Below, one piece after another: positions 17,749 through 25,962 of a DNA stretch of 64,000 bases. Numbering within the stretch: the stretch's first letter is position 1; each line of letters opens with the position of its first letter. The translations under genes and the position numbers were made by a program. Under the pieces are notes generated by a model that saw only the letters and a program-made list of their open reading frames with translations, did not search any database and was not told the DNA's origin. Source of the stretch: an uncultured Aquimarina sp. (lineage in GTDB: Bacteria; Bacteroidota; Bacteroidia; Flavobacteriales; Flavobacteriaceae); the NCBI GenBank assembly GCA_947498775.1, contig CANMLL010000019.1, forward strand, positions 1 through 64,000, written 5' to 3'.

Positions 17749-18045
17749 TTAATATGAATTGATAACGCTTATAATATCATTTTTTTGTAACACTCCCGAT
17801 TGTCTCCACAGTTGTTTTCCGTCTTTAAACAAAATCATAGTTGGTACACCACGAACTTGATATTTTGTAGATAAGGGTTGGTTTTTATCTACATCGATCT
17901 TAAGAATTTTGATGTTATCTCCTAATTCATCTTTCACTTCTTTTAATATGGGAGCGAGTACTTTACACGGACCACACCAATCGGCAAAAAAATCAACCAA
18001 AACGGGAATTTCCGAATCTATAATATTGCTAAAACTACTTTTCAT
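17749..18045 (-). CDS. trxA: thioredoxin
   Basis: 98 residues, cytoplasmic, with the active site WCGPCK at 23-28 and the cis-proline in RGVPTMILF. First gene of a trx-deoC-deoD run. No TGAY-N4-RTCA operator was found in front of it: the TGATAATCAAAC at 18070-18081 fails in the right half. Confidence 0.9.
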   Translation of the reverse strand: MKSSFSNIIDSEIPVLVDFFADWCGPCKVLAPILKEVKDELGDNIKILKIDVDKNQPLSTKYQVRGVPTMILFKDGKQLWRQSGVLQKNDIISVINSY

Positions 18046-18084
18046 AGATTTAATTTATCTTCAAAATTATGATAATCAAACGAG

Positions 18085-18969
18085 TTACCCCACTTCTGGA
18101 TGGTAATTAAACTTTTTTATTAGATGCATAATTTTTTTGATAGGAATTTCTACAGAATAGGTTCCTGTATATGATGGGCAGATCACACAATCGTCAAAAT
18201 AATACTCGACGATATCATCATTTACTACAAAATTGTTTTTATATGCTTTAAAATCTCCTTTTGATAATTCCCAACATTCGTAATACAACTCCCCTGACTC
18301 AATTCCTTCTTTTATAAGGGTATTTATAGTGTTGTATATTTCTTCTTCAGAGTTGGCCACAAAGAAATCATCAAAATACACAAAAGAGTGATCTTTTAGG
18401 TCAAAGTTTACACAATCAAAAAGATAGGTCGAATACCGCATGCCCGAATAATAGTTCTCTTTATAAAGCACGGCACTCAACATTTTATCATTCACATTAT
18501 AAATTTTGTAATCGATAATTCTTTTATCTCTAAATCTATCAATTTTTAAGGTATCGCAAAGTAATTCCTTGTCTTCTAGGATTTGATTTTCAGTTTTTTC
18601 AATATTCAGATAGTTTTCTTTGATGAAATTGTTAAAAACTGAGTATCCACGATCAATTTTCTCGTTAAGGTATGGATATTGGTAATCCAGAATATATAGA
18701 TCCTCTTCTTTGAAAAAACTTTTTGAAACTAACAGTTGTTGTAGATTGGGTTTATCATCTTCTGCCTTTAATAAGCGCTCTCGTTTGATAGCCTTGGTTT
18801 TCTCCTTGTTAAGTTCTTTTTCTGAAAAAACTAATGTAGAGTCTGTACTATTTTGGTCTTGGTTTTGCTCGTTTTCTATGGTTTGAGGCTCAGAATTTTT
18901 TTGAGGCGAAGTCTCTTTTTTACAAGCTACAAAGCTTAAAAAAATAAGACATGTGATTAATGTTTTCAT
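18085..18969 (-). CDS. lipoprotein with DUF3298-like domain
   Basis: 294 residues. Type II signal peptide with lipobox ending at Cys16 (SFVAC). Residues 20-75 are a charged, Glu/Asn/Gln-rich linker. The rest resembles the RsiV/DUF3298 pattern: YQYPYLNE with FNNFIKENY, then a DFFVANSEEEIYNTINTLI segment and a C-terminal FDDCVICPSYTG strand. Function not known; some family members bind lysozyme. No recognised operator upstream. Confidence 0.65.
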   Translation of the reverse strand: MKTLITCLIFLSFVACKKETSPQKNSEPQTIENEQNQDQNSTDSTLVFSEKELNKEKTKAIKRERLLKAEDDKPNLQQLLVSKSFFKEEDLYILDYQYPYLNEKIDRGYSVFNNFIKENYLNIEKTENQILEDKELLCDTLKIDRFRDKRIIDYKIYNVNDKMLSAVLYKENYYSGMRYSTYLFDCVNFDLKDHSFVYFDDFFVANSEEEIYNTINTLIKEGIESGELYYECWELSKGDFKAYKNNFVVNDDIVEYYFDDCVICPSYTGTYSVEIPIKKIMHLIKKFNYHPEVG

Positions 18970-19004
18970 AAGATAGATAGTTATGTGATCAAATAGTTTA
19001 TGTA

Positions 19005-19502
19005 CTATTTAATGCATTTTTTGATTAATTTATATGCCCAATCATAATGACTGGAAGTAGCTGAAATCAGATAGGAGGCCAACGAAGTAGTACCTGTCCA
19101 TTTAAATTTTCGTTTTTCGAATATCTCTTCTTCAGAATGTTTATTGATTATTTTTTGGAGTTCTTCAAATGAATCTTGTAATTGTTTTTTAACTTTTTCT
19201 AGGGTCTCATTAGTATATCTTTTCCATATTTCTCGATTAAGCTCTGGTGTCATTTTCCAGGTATATCCTTTTGCGGGCATATCGGGTTTATTTCCTGCCA
19301 TACCAACAATATACCAATCCATCATCATTAAATGCCAATGATGAAGATGGGCCAACACATCTCTAACATTTCTATTCAAAAGTCCTTTAGGAAATTCAGA
19401 AGCCAATTTCTCCTGTGAAAAGGAATTAACATAATCAAGTAACCTTTTGTAATTCGCATTACTAAACTCAATCAATTCTTTCTTCGTTTTAGGTCTGGGC
19501 AT
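19005..19502 (-). CDS. ClbS/DfsB family four-helix bundle protein
   Basis: 165 residues. The N-terminal PRPKTKKELIEFSNANYKRL and the helix NVRDVLAHLHHWHLMMMDWY match ClbS/DfsB (formerly DUF1706). ClbS of E. coli pks strains is a cyclopropane hydrolase protecting against colibactin; other members share the DinB-like bundle and have no known substrate. There is no colibactin-like pathway in this window, so the family name describes the fold only. Downstream of the operator at 19555-19566. Confidence 0.8.
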   Translation of the reverse strand: MPRPKTKKELIEFSNANYKRLLDYVNSFSQEKLASEFPKGLLNRNVRDVLAHLHHWHLMMMDWYIVGMAGNKPDMPAKGYTWKMTPELNREIWKRYTNETLEKVKKQLQDSFEELQKIINKHSEEEIFEKRKFKWTGTTSLASYLISATSSHYDWAYKLIKKCIK

Positions 19503-19554
19503 ATTTGTATGTTTACATCATAATAAATGTAGTCGAGTTTCTTATATAAAAATA

Positions 19555-19566
19555 TGATATTGATCA
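19555..19566 (-). promoter_or_regulatory. FNR/FixK-like operator for the ClbS-like gene
   Basis: TGATattgATCA with minus-strand -7 box TACATTTA at 19524-19531, centre distance 33 bp. Confidence 0.7.
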
Positions 19567-19676
19567 GCTAATTGGCAACGTTAAAAGGGTGATTTTTAAA
19601 AACTCACGTTATGAAGATATAGTATAGAAAGTTATTAAAAAAGCGAGTAACTCATAAAACTCAGGTTAAATTAAAA

Positions 19677-19973
19677 TCACAAATTCTCGTAAAGCTTCAA
19701 TCGGTTTTTTAGGATGTTCATTTCATTCTGAATCTGATTGACACGTTCTAGCAATCGAATAATGACTTCAACTCCTTCAAGATTAATTTCCAGTTCTTTA
19801 TTGAAGAGTAGAATTTGTTCTAATTTGGGCAATTCTTCTAAGTGCAAAAATGGGGTTTGCTTAACTTCTATAATTTCTATAAGCCCAAATTCATGCAATG
19901 AATGTATGAATGAGAATTCTACCTGGTGACTGGTACAAAATTCTACGGCCGGTATAAGTTTTTCCTTCATCAT
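19677..19973 (-). CDS. cbpM: chaperone modulator CbpM
   Basis: 98 residues, a MerR-like helical protein. CbpM binds the J-domain of CbpA and inhibits it. The N-terminal FCTSHQVEFSFIHSLHEFGLI helix pair and the C-terminal coiled coil (VIIRLLERVNQIQNEMNILKNRL) fit the family. Located 12 bp after cbpA, as in most genomes. Confidence 0.85.
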   Translation of the reverse strand: MMKEKLIPAVEFCTSHQVEFSFIHSLHEFGLIEIIEVKQTPFLHLEELPKLEQILLFNKELEINLEGVEVIIRLLERVNQIQNEMNILKNRLKLYENL

Positions 19974-19985
19974 TGCAGTATTCTT

Positions 19986-20870
19986 TTATGTTTTGGATAA
20001 CTCTCTAAATAGTTCTTTTTGTCTTTCGGAAAGGTTTTTTGGGATTTTGACCGTGTATGTAACATATAAATCCCCAAATTGCCCTTCTTTTTTATATCTG
20101 GGAAACCCTTTTCCTGTAAGTTTTACTTTGGTACCATTTTGCGTTTCGGGCTTTACTTTTAATTTTACTTTTCCGTCCAAAGTATTTATGGTGATATCAC
20201 CTCCTAATACTGCCGTAAATAGATCGATATCTTTATTGAGGTGTAAATCACTTTTATCACGTTTAAAAATGCTACTATTTTCTATAACAAATGTGATGTA
20301 TAAATCTCCATTTGGTCCACCACCCATTCCTGGCCCTCCATGCCCTTTAATTTTTATGGTTTGACCATTTTCAACACCGGCAGGAATAGTGATTCTGATA
20401 TTCTTTCCGTTAACGGTAAGCGTTCTTTTATGCGTTTTATACACGTCCATTAAATCAAGACGTAGTTCTGCATTATAATCTTCGCCTCTAAATTTTACCT
20501 GACCACGGCTATAGCTTCTGCCTGCTGCTCCAAACATCGATTCAAAAAAGTCTGAAAAATCACCTTCAGTAAAATCACTGTAATATTGTTGTCTACCTGA
20601 TCCACTATGTTGTTGTGATTGTCTAGCTTGTTCAAACGCTTCCGCATGTTGCCAATCTTTACCATACTGGTCGTACTTTTTTCGATTTTCAGCATTACTC
20701 AATACCTCGTTGGCTTCATTGATTTCTTTAAATTTCTTTTCTGCTTCTTTATCATTTGGATTTAGGTCGGGATGATATTTTCGAGCTAGTTTGCGGTATG
20801 CTTTTTTGATATCAGCATCAGAAGCATTTTTGGAAATACCAAGTATTTTATAATAATCAATGAACTTCAT
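19986..20870 (-). CDS. cbpA: DnaJ-class co-chaperone CbpA
   Basis: 294 residues. J-domain at 1-70 with the HPD motif in RKYHPDLNP; a Gly/Ser/Gln-rich linker (about 75-105); then the two C-terminal substrate-binding beta domains. There is no zinc-finger domain, which separates CbpA from DnaJ. It stimulates DnaK under stress. Operon order is TerB-like protein, cbpA, cbpM, presumably read from the promoter at 21364. Confidence 0.9.
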   Translation of the reverse strand: MKFIDYYKILGISKNASDADIKKAYRKLARKYHPDLNPNDKEAEKKFKEINEANEVLSNAENRKKYDQYGKDWQHAEAFEQARQSQQHSGSGRQQYYSDFTEGDFSDFFESMFGAAGRSYSRGQVKFRGEDYNAELRLDLMDVYKTHKRTLTVNGKNIRITIPAGVENGQTIKIKGHGGPGMGGGPNGDLYITFVIENSSIFKRDKSDLHLNKDIDLFTAVLGGDITINTLDGKVKLKVKPETQNGTKVKLTGKGFPRYKKEGQFGDLYVTYTVKIPKNLSERQKELFRELSKT

Positions 20871-20897
20871 TTTCCGATTAAGAATAAGTATTCGTTA

Positions 20898-21302
20898 TTA
20901 TTTTTCAAAAATCAACTTAAGCCTGCCTAGCATAATTAATTCTGACTTATTTTTACCAGAAAATGCACTGGCAATTGTATTAGCCGTATCCCAGATCAAA
21001 TCTTTTATACGATCTGTGAAACGTGATTTATGTTCGTTGTAGAAAGATTCGAACTCCTGAAAACAGGATTCTGCATTAGGGGTTTCATAATCCATCCAGT
21101 CAAAAACAATTTCAATCTGAAAAGCAGCATCAGCACCAAATTCATCTTCGATATCATCTACGTCTAACCATTCTGATTTTACGATTTTTCTAAGCGATTC
21201 ATATTCTGACTCACGAACTACATTATCTGAAGCAGCTATAGCGTAGAATAGCTTTCCTAAGTTTTGATAAAATGTAACTCCTATGTTTTGTGAAGTTTCC
21301 AT
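20898..21302 (-). CDS. TerB-like helical protein
   Basis: 134 residues, helical. The order LGKLFYAIAASDNVVRESEYESLRKIV resembles TerB-type domains, in which an acidic DN/DG turn between helices binds a metal. The match is by pattern only. No signal peptide. It heads the cbpA-cbpM operon, 27 bp upstream of cbpA. Confidence 0.55.
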   Translation of the reverse strand: METSQNIGVTFYQNLGKLFYAIAASDNVVRESEYESLRKIVKSEWLDVDDIEDEFGADAAFQIEIVFDWMDYETPNAESCFQEFESFYNEHKSRFTDRIKDLIWDTANTIASAFSGKNKSELIMLGRLKLIFEK

Positions 21303-21363
21303 GGGTATATTCTTTAGTAATTTTTATTAAAGTAAAGTTAATATGAGTTCTTGAGGATTTTTA

Positions 21364-21375
21364 TGATATTAATCA
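21364..21375 (-). promoter_or_regulatory. FNR/FixK-like operator for the cbpA operon
   Basis: TGATattaATCA with minus-strand -7 box TAACTTTA at 21333-21340, centre distance 33 bp. Confidence 0.7.
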
Positions 21376-21400
21376 GTTGTAATCATGTAAAATGATAAAA

Positions 21401-22492
21401 TTATCGAGTTATCAAATTACTTTGAATTAGCATAAACTCACTCAAATTAGTTAAATCGATAGCACCAACTAATATGTCATTATCGGTGACCGCAAAAAAG
21501 TCTTTTTTTTCGGTATTGATTAGTTTAAAAATTTCTTTTAAATCTGCACGAACATCAATATGTTTAAAAGATTTCGACATAACATCTTGTATTGATAAAC
21601 TTTTGTTTTTAGAATTTCTAATGATGTCCTTATGATAAAGAATACCTGTAATTTTTGTGTTTTGGGTGATCACAAAGTTTTTTTCTGTACCAGAAAGCAA
21701 AAGTTCGATAGCATCTTCAATGGTATTATCTGGTTTTAGGACAGAGATGTTGGTAAGCATAGCTTCGTGTACTTTATGACCTTTCAATAATGCGAGTTGT
21801 CGTACCATTTTGTTTTCGCCATAGGCACCAAAAAAAATGAACAACGCAATGACAATAAGAAACGGATTATACAGGATACCCACAAATACAAAAACCAGTG
21901 CAATAAATTGCCCGATACCAGAAGCAATATTGGTGGCCGTAACACGATCGGTTTTCATGGCGAGTATAGCTCTTAATACCCGGCCACCATCCATAGGAAA
22001 TGCCGGAATAAAATTAAATATCGCTAAGGCTATATTGGCTGAAAAAAGATAAATCAATAAGTTTTGAGGAGTAACATGACTCAATGCTTCTTCAACTTGT
22101 CCAGGGTCCTGGTCAAAGAAAAAAGAAGTATTTATAAACAATGATAGCACCAGAGCAATTAAAATATTTACAGCAGGGCCTGCCAACGAAATCAAAAGTT
22201 CTTGCTTAGGGTTTTCTGGTATGGTTTCCATAGCGGCAACACCTCCTATTGGTAGCAATGTTATCTTTTTGGCGGTTACCCCAAATTTTCGGGCAGTAAG
22301 TATATGTCCAAACTCATGAAACACCACACAGACAAATAGAAGCATGATAAAAACAATGCTCATCATAGCATTTTGAAATGTCCCCCCCGATTTTAGTTCT
22401 AAAAATAGTACCCATAATAAGATGAAGATGAAGGTCCAATGGATTTCAATGTTAACATTGAAGAGTTTCCCTAAGTTTAATACACCTTTCAT
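21401..22492 (-). CDS. site-2 protease family membrane metalloprotease with CBS domains
   Basis: 363 residues. About six membrane segments carry the zinc site HEFGH (59-63) and the second motif FPMDGGRVLRA near 166-176. Residues about 235-355 form a CBS pair (VLKPDNTIEDAIELLL and HIDVRADLKEIFKLI), probably sensing an adenine nucleotide. M50 proteases cut membrane-bound regulators or anti-sigma factors; the substrate is unknown. It is divergent from the kinase gene at 22702 and may share its upstream operator. Confidence 0.9.
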   Translation of the reverse strand: MKGVLNLGKLFNVNIEIHWTFIFILLWVLFLELKSGGTFQNAMMSIVFIMLLFVCVVFHEFGHILTARKFGVTAKKITLLPIGGVAAMETIPENPKQELLISLAGPAVNILIALVLSLFINTSFFFDQDPGQVEEALSHVTPQNLLIYLFSANIALAIFNFIPAFPMDGGRVLRAILAMKTDRVTATNIASGIGQFIALVFVFVGILYNPFLIVIALFIFFGAYGENKMVRQLALLKGHKVHEAMLTNISVLKPDNTIEDAIELLLSGTEKNFVITQNTKITGILYHKDIIRNSKNKSLSIQDVMSKSFKHIDVRADLKEIFKLINTEKKDFFAVTDNDILVGAIDLTNLSEFMLIQSNLITR

Positions 22493-22539
22493 GATTCATA
22501 ATTTTTGGTTAAAGTATCCAAAGGGGCGTTAATAAGAAA

Positions 22540-22551
22540 TGATAGATATCA
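22540..22551. promoter_or_regulatory. FNR/FixK-like operator between the M50 protease and the kinase
   Basis: TGATagatATCA. On the minus strand TACTTTAA lies at 22509-22516, centre distance 33 bp. On the plus strand a full -7 match, TATTTTTG, lies at 22572-22579 but at 30 bp, so control of the kinase gene is possible though off the usual spacing. Confidence 0.6.
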
Positions 22552-22701
22552 GTTTTTATAATTGATTGTATTATTTTTGAAGTCTCATCATTTAATGAGT
22601 TTTTGTAAGAATTATCTGAAGGATAAAGATTATATTTATAGACCAATTTATATTTTATACAAACAACCAATTTAAAAAGAATAAACAACCAAAATCCTTG
22701 T

Positions 22702-23940
22702 ATGAAGGTATTTGAAAAACAGAGTAATGTTTTTAGAATTCTTTCTGAAGCAGTTTCGGAGGGAATTGTAGTAGTAAATAAAGATCAAATTATCGTGGCC
22801 ACTAATGGATCGGCCGACGAGATATTTGGATATGATACTAAAGAACTTTTAGGAAAAAGCTTGAATGTGCTAATACCACAAAAATATCATCACAGTCATA
22901 AAGATCATTTTGAAGGTTTTGTTACCCATAGTGAAAAAAGAAATATGGGTCGAGGCAGAGATCTTTTTGGTGTAAGAAAAGATGGTACAGAGTTCCCTGT
23001 TGAAGCAGGACTTAATCCCTTTACTATTTATGATAATGATTATGTAATGGCATTAATTATCGATATCACTCAACGTAAAGAACATGAACAAAAAATCAAG
23101 GAGTTAAATACTCAACTCGAACATAAAATAGAAGAACGAACAGAAGAATTACATCATACTATAAAGGAGCTCAAAGAAGAAGTAAAACTTAGACAGGAAG
23201 CCGAGGCCAAGATGAAAGAGTCCTTAAAAAAAGAAAGAGATCTTAATGAGTTGAAAACCAAATTCTTATCACTGGTTTCTCATGAATTTAAAACGCCTCT
23301 TGGAGGTATTCTTACCTCTGCAACATTAATTGGAAAATACACCAAAGAAGAACAGCAACTCAAGAGAGATAAACATCTGGATACTATAAAAAATAAAGTA
23401 AAGTACCTGGATAATATCCTTAATGATTTCTTGTCTATTGAACGTTTAGAAACGGGCAAAGTAAATTATAAGTTTAGTCATTTTCCCCTTAGCAAAGTGA
23501 TTAATGAAGTAGTTTATAACGCCAATATGTTGCTTAAAGACGGGCAGCGAATAAACTATCCCATTGATATTGATGATTATATGGTTGAATTTGACGAGAA
23601 GATCATAGAACTCGTTTTATCTAATCTTATCCATAATGCCGTAAAATATTCTGGAGAAAATACGGTAATCGATTTACAAGTAAGTTTTGAGAATGAGATG
23701 CTCGCCTTTAGGATCATAGATCAAGGAATTGGTATTCCAGAAAAAGAACAACAGTTTATTTTTAAACGATATTTTAGGGCAGAAAATGCTTTGTTGGACC
23801 AAGGAACCGGAATTGGATTAAACATTGTAAAAAGTCATTTGGAAAACCTTGGTGGGAGTATTACTTTTACGAGTAAAGAAGGCCAAGGATCAACATTTAT
23901 CGTTAAAATACCTATTATTACTAATCACGGCAAACAATGA
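22702..23940 (+). CDS. PAS-domain sensor histidine kinase, FixL-like
   Basis: 412 residues, soluble. PAS domain at about 8-125, coiled coil 125-185, HisKA with His194 in LVSHEFKTPLGG, and an ATPase domain with NLIHNAVKYS, DQGIGIP and GTGIGLNIV. Aligned without gaps to the Bradyrhizobium FixL PAS domain as I remember it, His66 falls on the heme ligand His200 and Arg86 on the oxygen-contact Arg220. Other pocket residues differ: Asn81 for Ile215, Ala102 for Leu236, Leu104 for Ile238. Heme binding is thus possible, not shown. It overlaps the regulator gene by 4 bp. Confidence 0.85.
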   Translation: MKVFEKQSNVFRILSEAVSEGIVVVNKDQIIVATNGSADEIFGYDTKELLGKSLNVLIPQKYHHSHKDHFEGFVTHSEKRNMGRGRDLFGVRKDGTEFPVEAGLNPFTIYDNDYVMALIIDITQRKEHEQKIKELNTQLEHKIEERTEELHHTIKELKEEVKLRQEAEAKMKESLKKERDLNELKTKFLSLVSHEFKTPLGGILTSATLIGKYTKEEQQLKRDKHLDTIKNKVKYLDNILNDFLSIERLETGKVNYKFSHFPLSKVINEVVYNANMLLKDGQRINYPIDIDDYMVEFDEKIIELVLSNLIHNAVKYSGENTVIDLQVSFENEMLAFRIIDQGIGIPEKEQQFIFKRYFRAENALLDQGTGIGLNIVKSHLENLGGSITFTSKEGQGSTFIVKIPIITNHGKQ

Positions 23941-24995
23941 AAACCATTTTATTAATAGAGGATGATACAGCGCTTAGAGAAAATACCGCTGAACTTTTAG
24001 AACTTTCAGATTATAAAGTAATTACATCTCCAAACGGAAAAATAGGTATAACCAAAGCAAAAGAAGAAAAACCCGACATTATTGTTTGTGATATTATGAT
24101 GCCCGAGGTTGATGGTTATGGTGTTCTTGAGGCTTTGTCCTACGATAAAAATACAAGTCAAATCCCCTTTATATTTTTATCTGCTAGGACAGAACATAAA
24201 GAAATACGAAGAGGAATGGATTTGGGAGCCGATGATTACCTTACCAAACCTTTTGAAGAAGAAGAATTGCTTAGTGCTATCGAAAGTCGTTTGGCCAAAG
24301 CACAAATCATTGCAAATTTACTCGAGGAGCAAACTCAAAAAGTAACAGGTCATAAAGAAGACAGTGGGCTTAGAAATCTTCATGAACTGAAGAATTTTTT
24401 TGATGATCATGGAGAGATTTCTGAATATAAAAAAGGAGAAATAATTTATAAAGAGGGTGAGCACTCTAATAAGGTTTATTTAATTCTGAAAGGAGTGATT
24501 AAGTCCCATAAGATGGACGAAAATGGCAAAGAATTGATTACAGCATTATACAAAGCTGATGATTTTCTTGGGTTTACCTCATTTATAGACAATGTTCCTT
24601 ATCAAGAATCATCTACCACTGTTGAAGATTCTGAATTGGCGGGAATATCAAAAAGTAATCTGAAAGATATTTTGGAGAAGAGTAAGAATATTTCTCTGGA
24701 AGTAATGGAATTACTTACTGATAACCTTTCAGAAATAAAAGAACAACTACTACAAATGGCATACAGCTCTGTACGCAAAAAAACAGCCCAAACAATACTT
24801 CAATTTGCCGAAATCCTTAACAAAAAGCCAGAAGAAAGCATAAAAATTTCTCGAAATGACTTAGCAAGCGTGGCAGGGATTGCTACCGAAAGTTTAATTC
24901 GTACCCTATCAAGTTTCAAAAAAGATGGCCTAATAGAAATTGAAGGCCGTAATATTAGGATTCTAGATTTAGGAGGCCTTCAGTTGGTCGAATAA
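23937..24995 (+). CDS. response regulator fused to cNMP-binding and Crp-type HTH domains
   Basis: 352 residues. Receiver domain at 1-120 with acidic residues Asp9/Asp10 and phospho-acceptor Asp52; cyclic-nucleotide-like beta barrel at about 140-260 (YKKGEIIYKEGEHSNKVYLILKG); winged helix at about 280-345 with recognition helix GIATESLIRTLSSFKKDG. The Glu and Arg in TESLIR take the places of FNR Glu209 and Arg213, fitting a TGA/TCA half-site. There is no cluster of N-terminal cysteines as in FNR. It joins what are FixJ-type input and FixK-type output in one chain and is the best candidate to bind TGAY-N4-RTCA. Confidence 0.9.
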   Translation: MKTILLIEDDTALRENTAELLELSDYKVITSPNGKIGITKAKEEKPDIIVCDIMMPEVDGYGVLEALSYDKNTSQIPFIFLSARTEHKEIRRGMDLGADDYLTKPFEEEELLSAIESRLAKAQIIANLLEEQTQKVTGHKEDSGLRNLHELKNFFDDHGEISEYKKGEIIYKEGEHSNKVYLILKGVIKSHKMDENGKELITALYKADDFLGFTSFIDNVPYQESSTTVEDSELAGISKSNLKDILEKSKNISLEVMELLTDNLSEIKEQLLQMAYSSVRKKTAQTILQFAEILNKKPEESIKISRNDLASVAGIATESLIRTLSSFKKDGLIEIEGRNIRILDLGGLQLVE

Positions 24996-25016
24996 AAAAA
25001 CATTCTACAGGTAAAC

Positions 25017-25028
25017 TGATTTTTGTCA
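25017..25028 (+). promoter_or_regulatory. FNR/FixK-like operator for USP-hemN
   Basis: TGATttttGTCA with a full-consensus -7 box TACATTTG at 25052-25059, centre distance 33 bp. Confidence 0.8.
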
Positions 25029-25080
25029 TACTTTTCATCAACGCATCCTGATACATTTGTTGTATTAGAAAGTATTAAAG

Positions 25081-25920
25081 ATGAAGAACATCCTGATTCC
25101 CACGGATTTTTCGGACAATTCATGGAATGCCGTTATATATGCGTTATCATTTTTTAAAAAGATAAAATGTAATTTTTATTTTTTGCATGTATCCACTTAT
25201 GAAGAAATGATAGGAGGAGAGTCTTTTTATGATACAAAGGATACAGTGGTCGAAAAAGTGGCGCACAGTGATAAAGAACAAATGCAACGATTATTAAAAA
25301 AAATCGAAAAACAACCTCTTAATACAAAACATCGCTTTTTTAAGATTCACGAATACATCTTTTTTATTGATGCCATAAGAAAGCAAGTAACCGAAAAAAA
25401 TATTGATTTTATTGTTATGGGTACCAAAGGTGCATCGGGTCTTAAAGAGAAGACTATTGGCAGTAATACCGGTGATGTGATTACCAAAGTAAAATGCCCT
25501 GTCCTGGTAATCCCAGAAAAAGCTAAGTATATCAAACCCAGAGAAATTGCATTTCCTACCGATTATAATATGTATTATAAAAGTAGGGTATTAAATACGA
25601 TTACAAATGTTCTTAGAATGAACAGTGCCTCTCTTAGAGTATTGCATATTGCCAAAAAAGAACAGGAATTAACCGATTTACAAAAAAAGAATAAGGATTT
25701 TTTAAATGATTATCTGCAAGAGGAAATAGATCATAGTTTTCATTTTTTGTCTAATCCCAATATCGAAGAGGCTGTACAGTGTTTTGTAGAGAGTCGGGAT
25801 ATTGATATGATCACCATGATTGCCAAAAATCTTAATTTTTTTCAACGTATTTTGTTTCATCCAACTATAGAGAAGATAAGTTATCACACCAGTGTTCCAT
25901 TTTTGGTATTGCATGAATGA
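25081..25920 (+). CDS. tandem-domain universal stress protein
   Basis: 279 residues, two UspA-like halves. The N-terminal half begins MKNILIPTDFSDNSWNAV and carries the nucleotide loop GTKGASGLKEKTIGSNT, a clean G-x2-G-x9-GS motif. The C-terminal half has the strand and helix order of the fold but no such loop, so it is probably structural. It precedes hemN by 42 bp and probably shares its transcript. Confidence 0.9.
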   Translation: MKNILIPTDFSDNSWNAVIYALSFFKKIKCNFYFLHVSTYEEMIGGESFYDTKDTVVEKVAHSDKEQMQRLLKKIEKQPLNTKHRFFKIHEYIFFIDAIRKQVTEKNIDFIVMGTKGASGLKEKTIGSNTGDVITKVKCPVLVIPEKAKYIKPREIAFPTDYNMYYKSRVLNTITNVLRMNSASLRVLHIAKKEQELTDLQKKNKDFLNDYLQEEIDHSFHFLSNPNIEEAVQCFVESRDIDMITMIAKNLNFFQRILFHPTIEKISYHTSVPFLVLHE

Positions 25921-25962
25921 TTTTTATTTGACGCTATTAAACTTCACAAAAAAACACCCATA

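Noticed and set aside
18070-18081. TGATAATCAAAC ahead of trxA
   Set aside because: The right half-site is not RTCA at the required spacing, and no -7 box is in phase.
19005-19502. Colibactin self-resistance
   Set aside because: The protein belongs to the ClbS/DfsB fold family, but no polyketide or nonribosomal peptide genes are near.
25918-25929. TGATttttATTT ahead of hemN as a FNR-like operator
   Set aside because: The right half is incomplete and there is no -7 box 33 bp away; hemN is better explained by the promoter at 25017.
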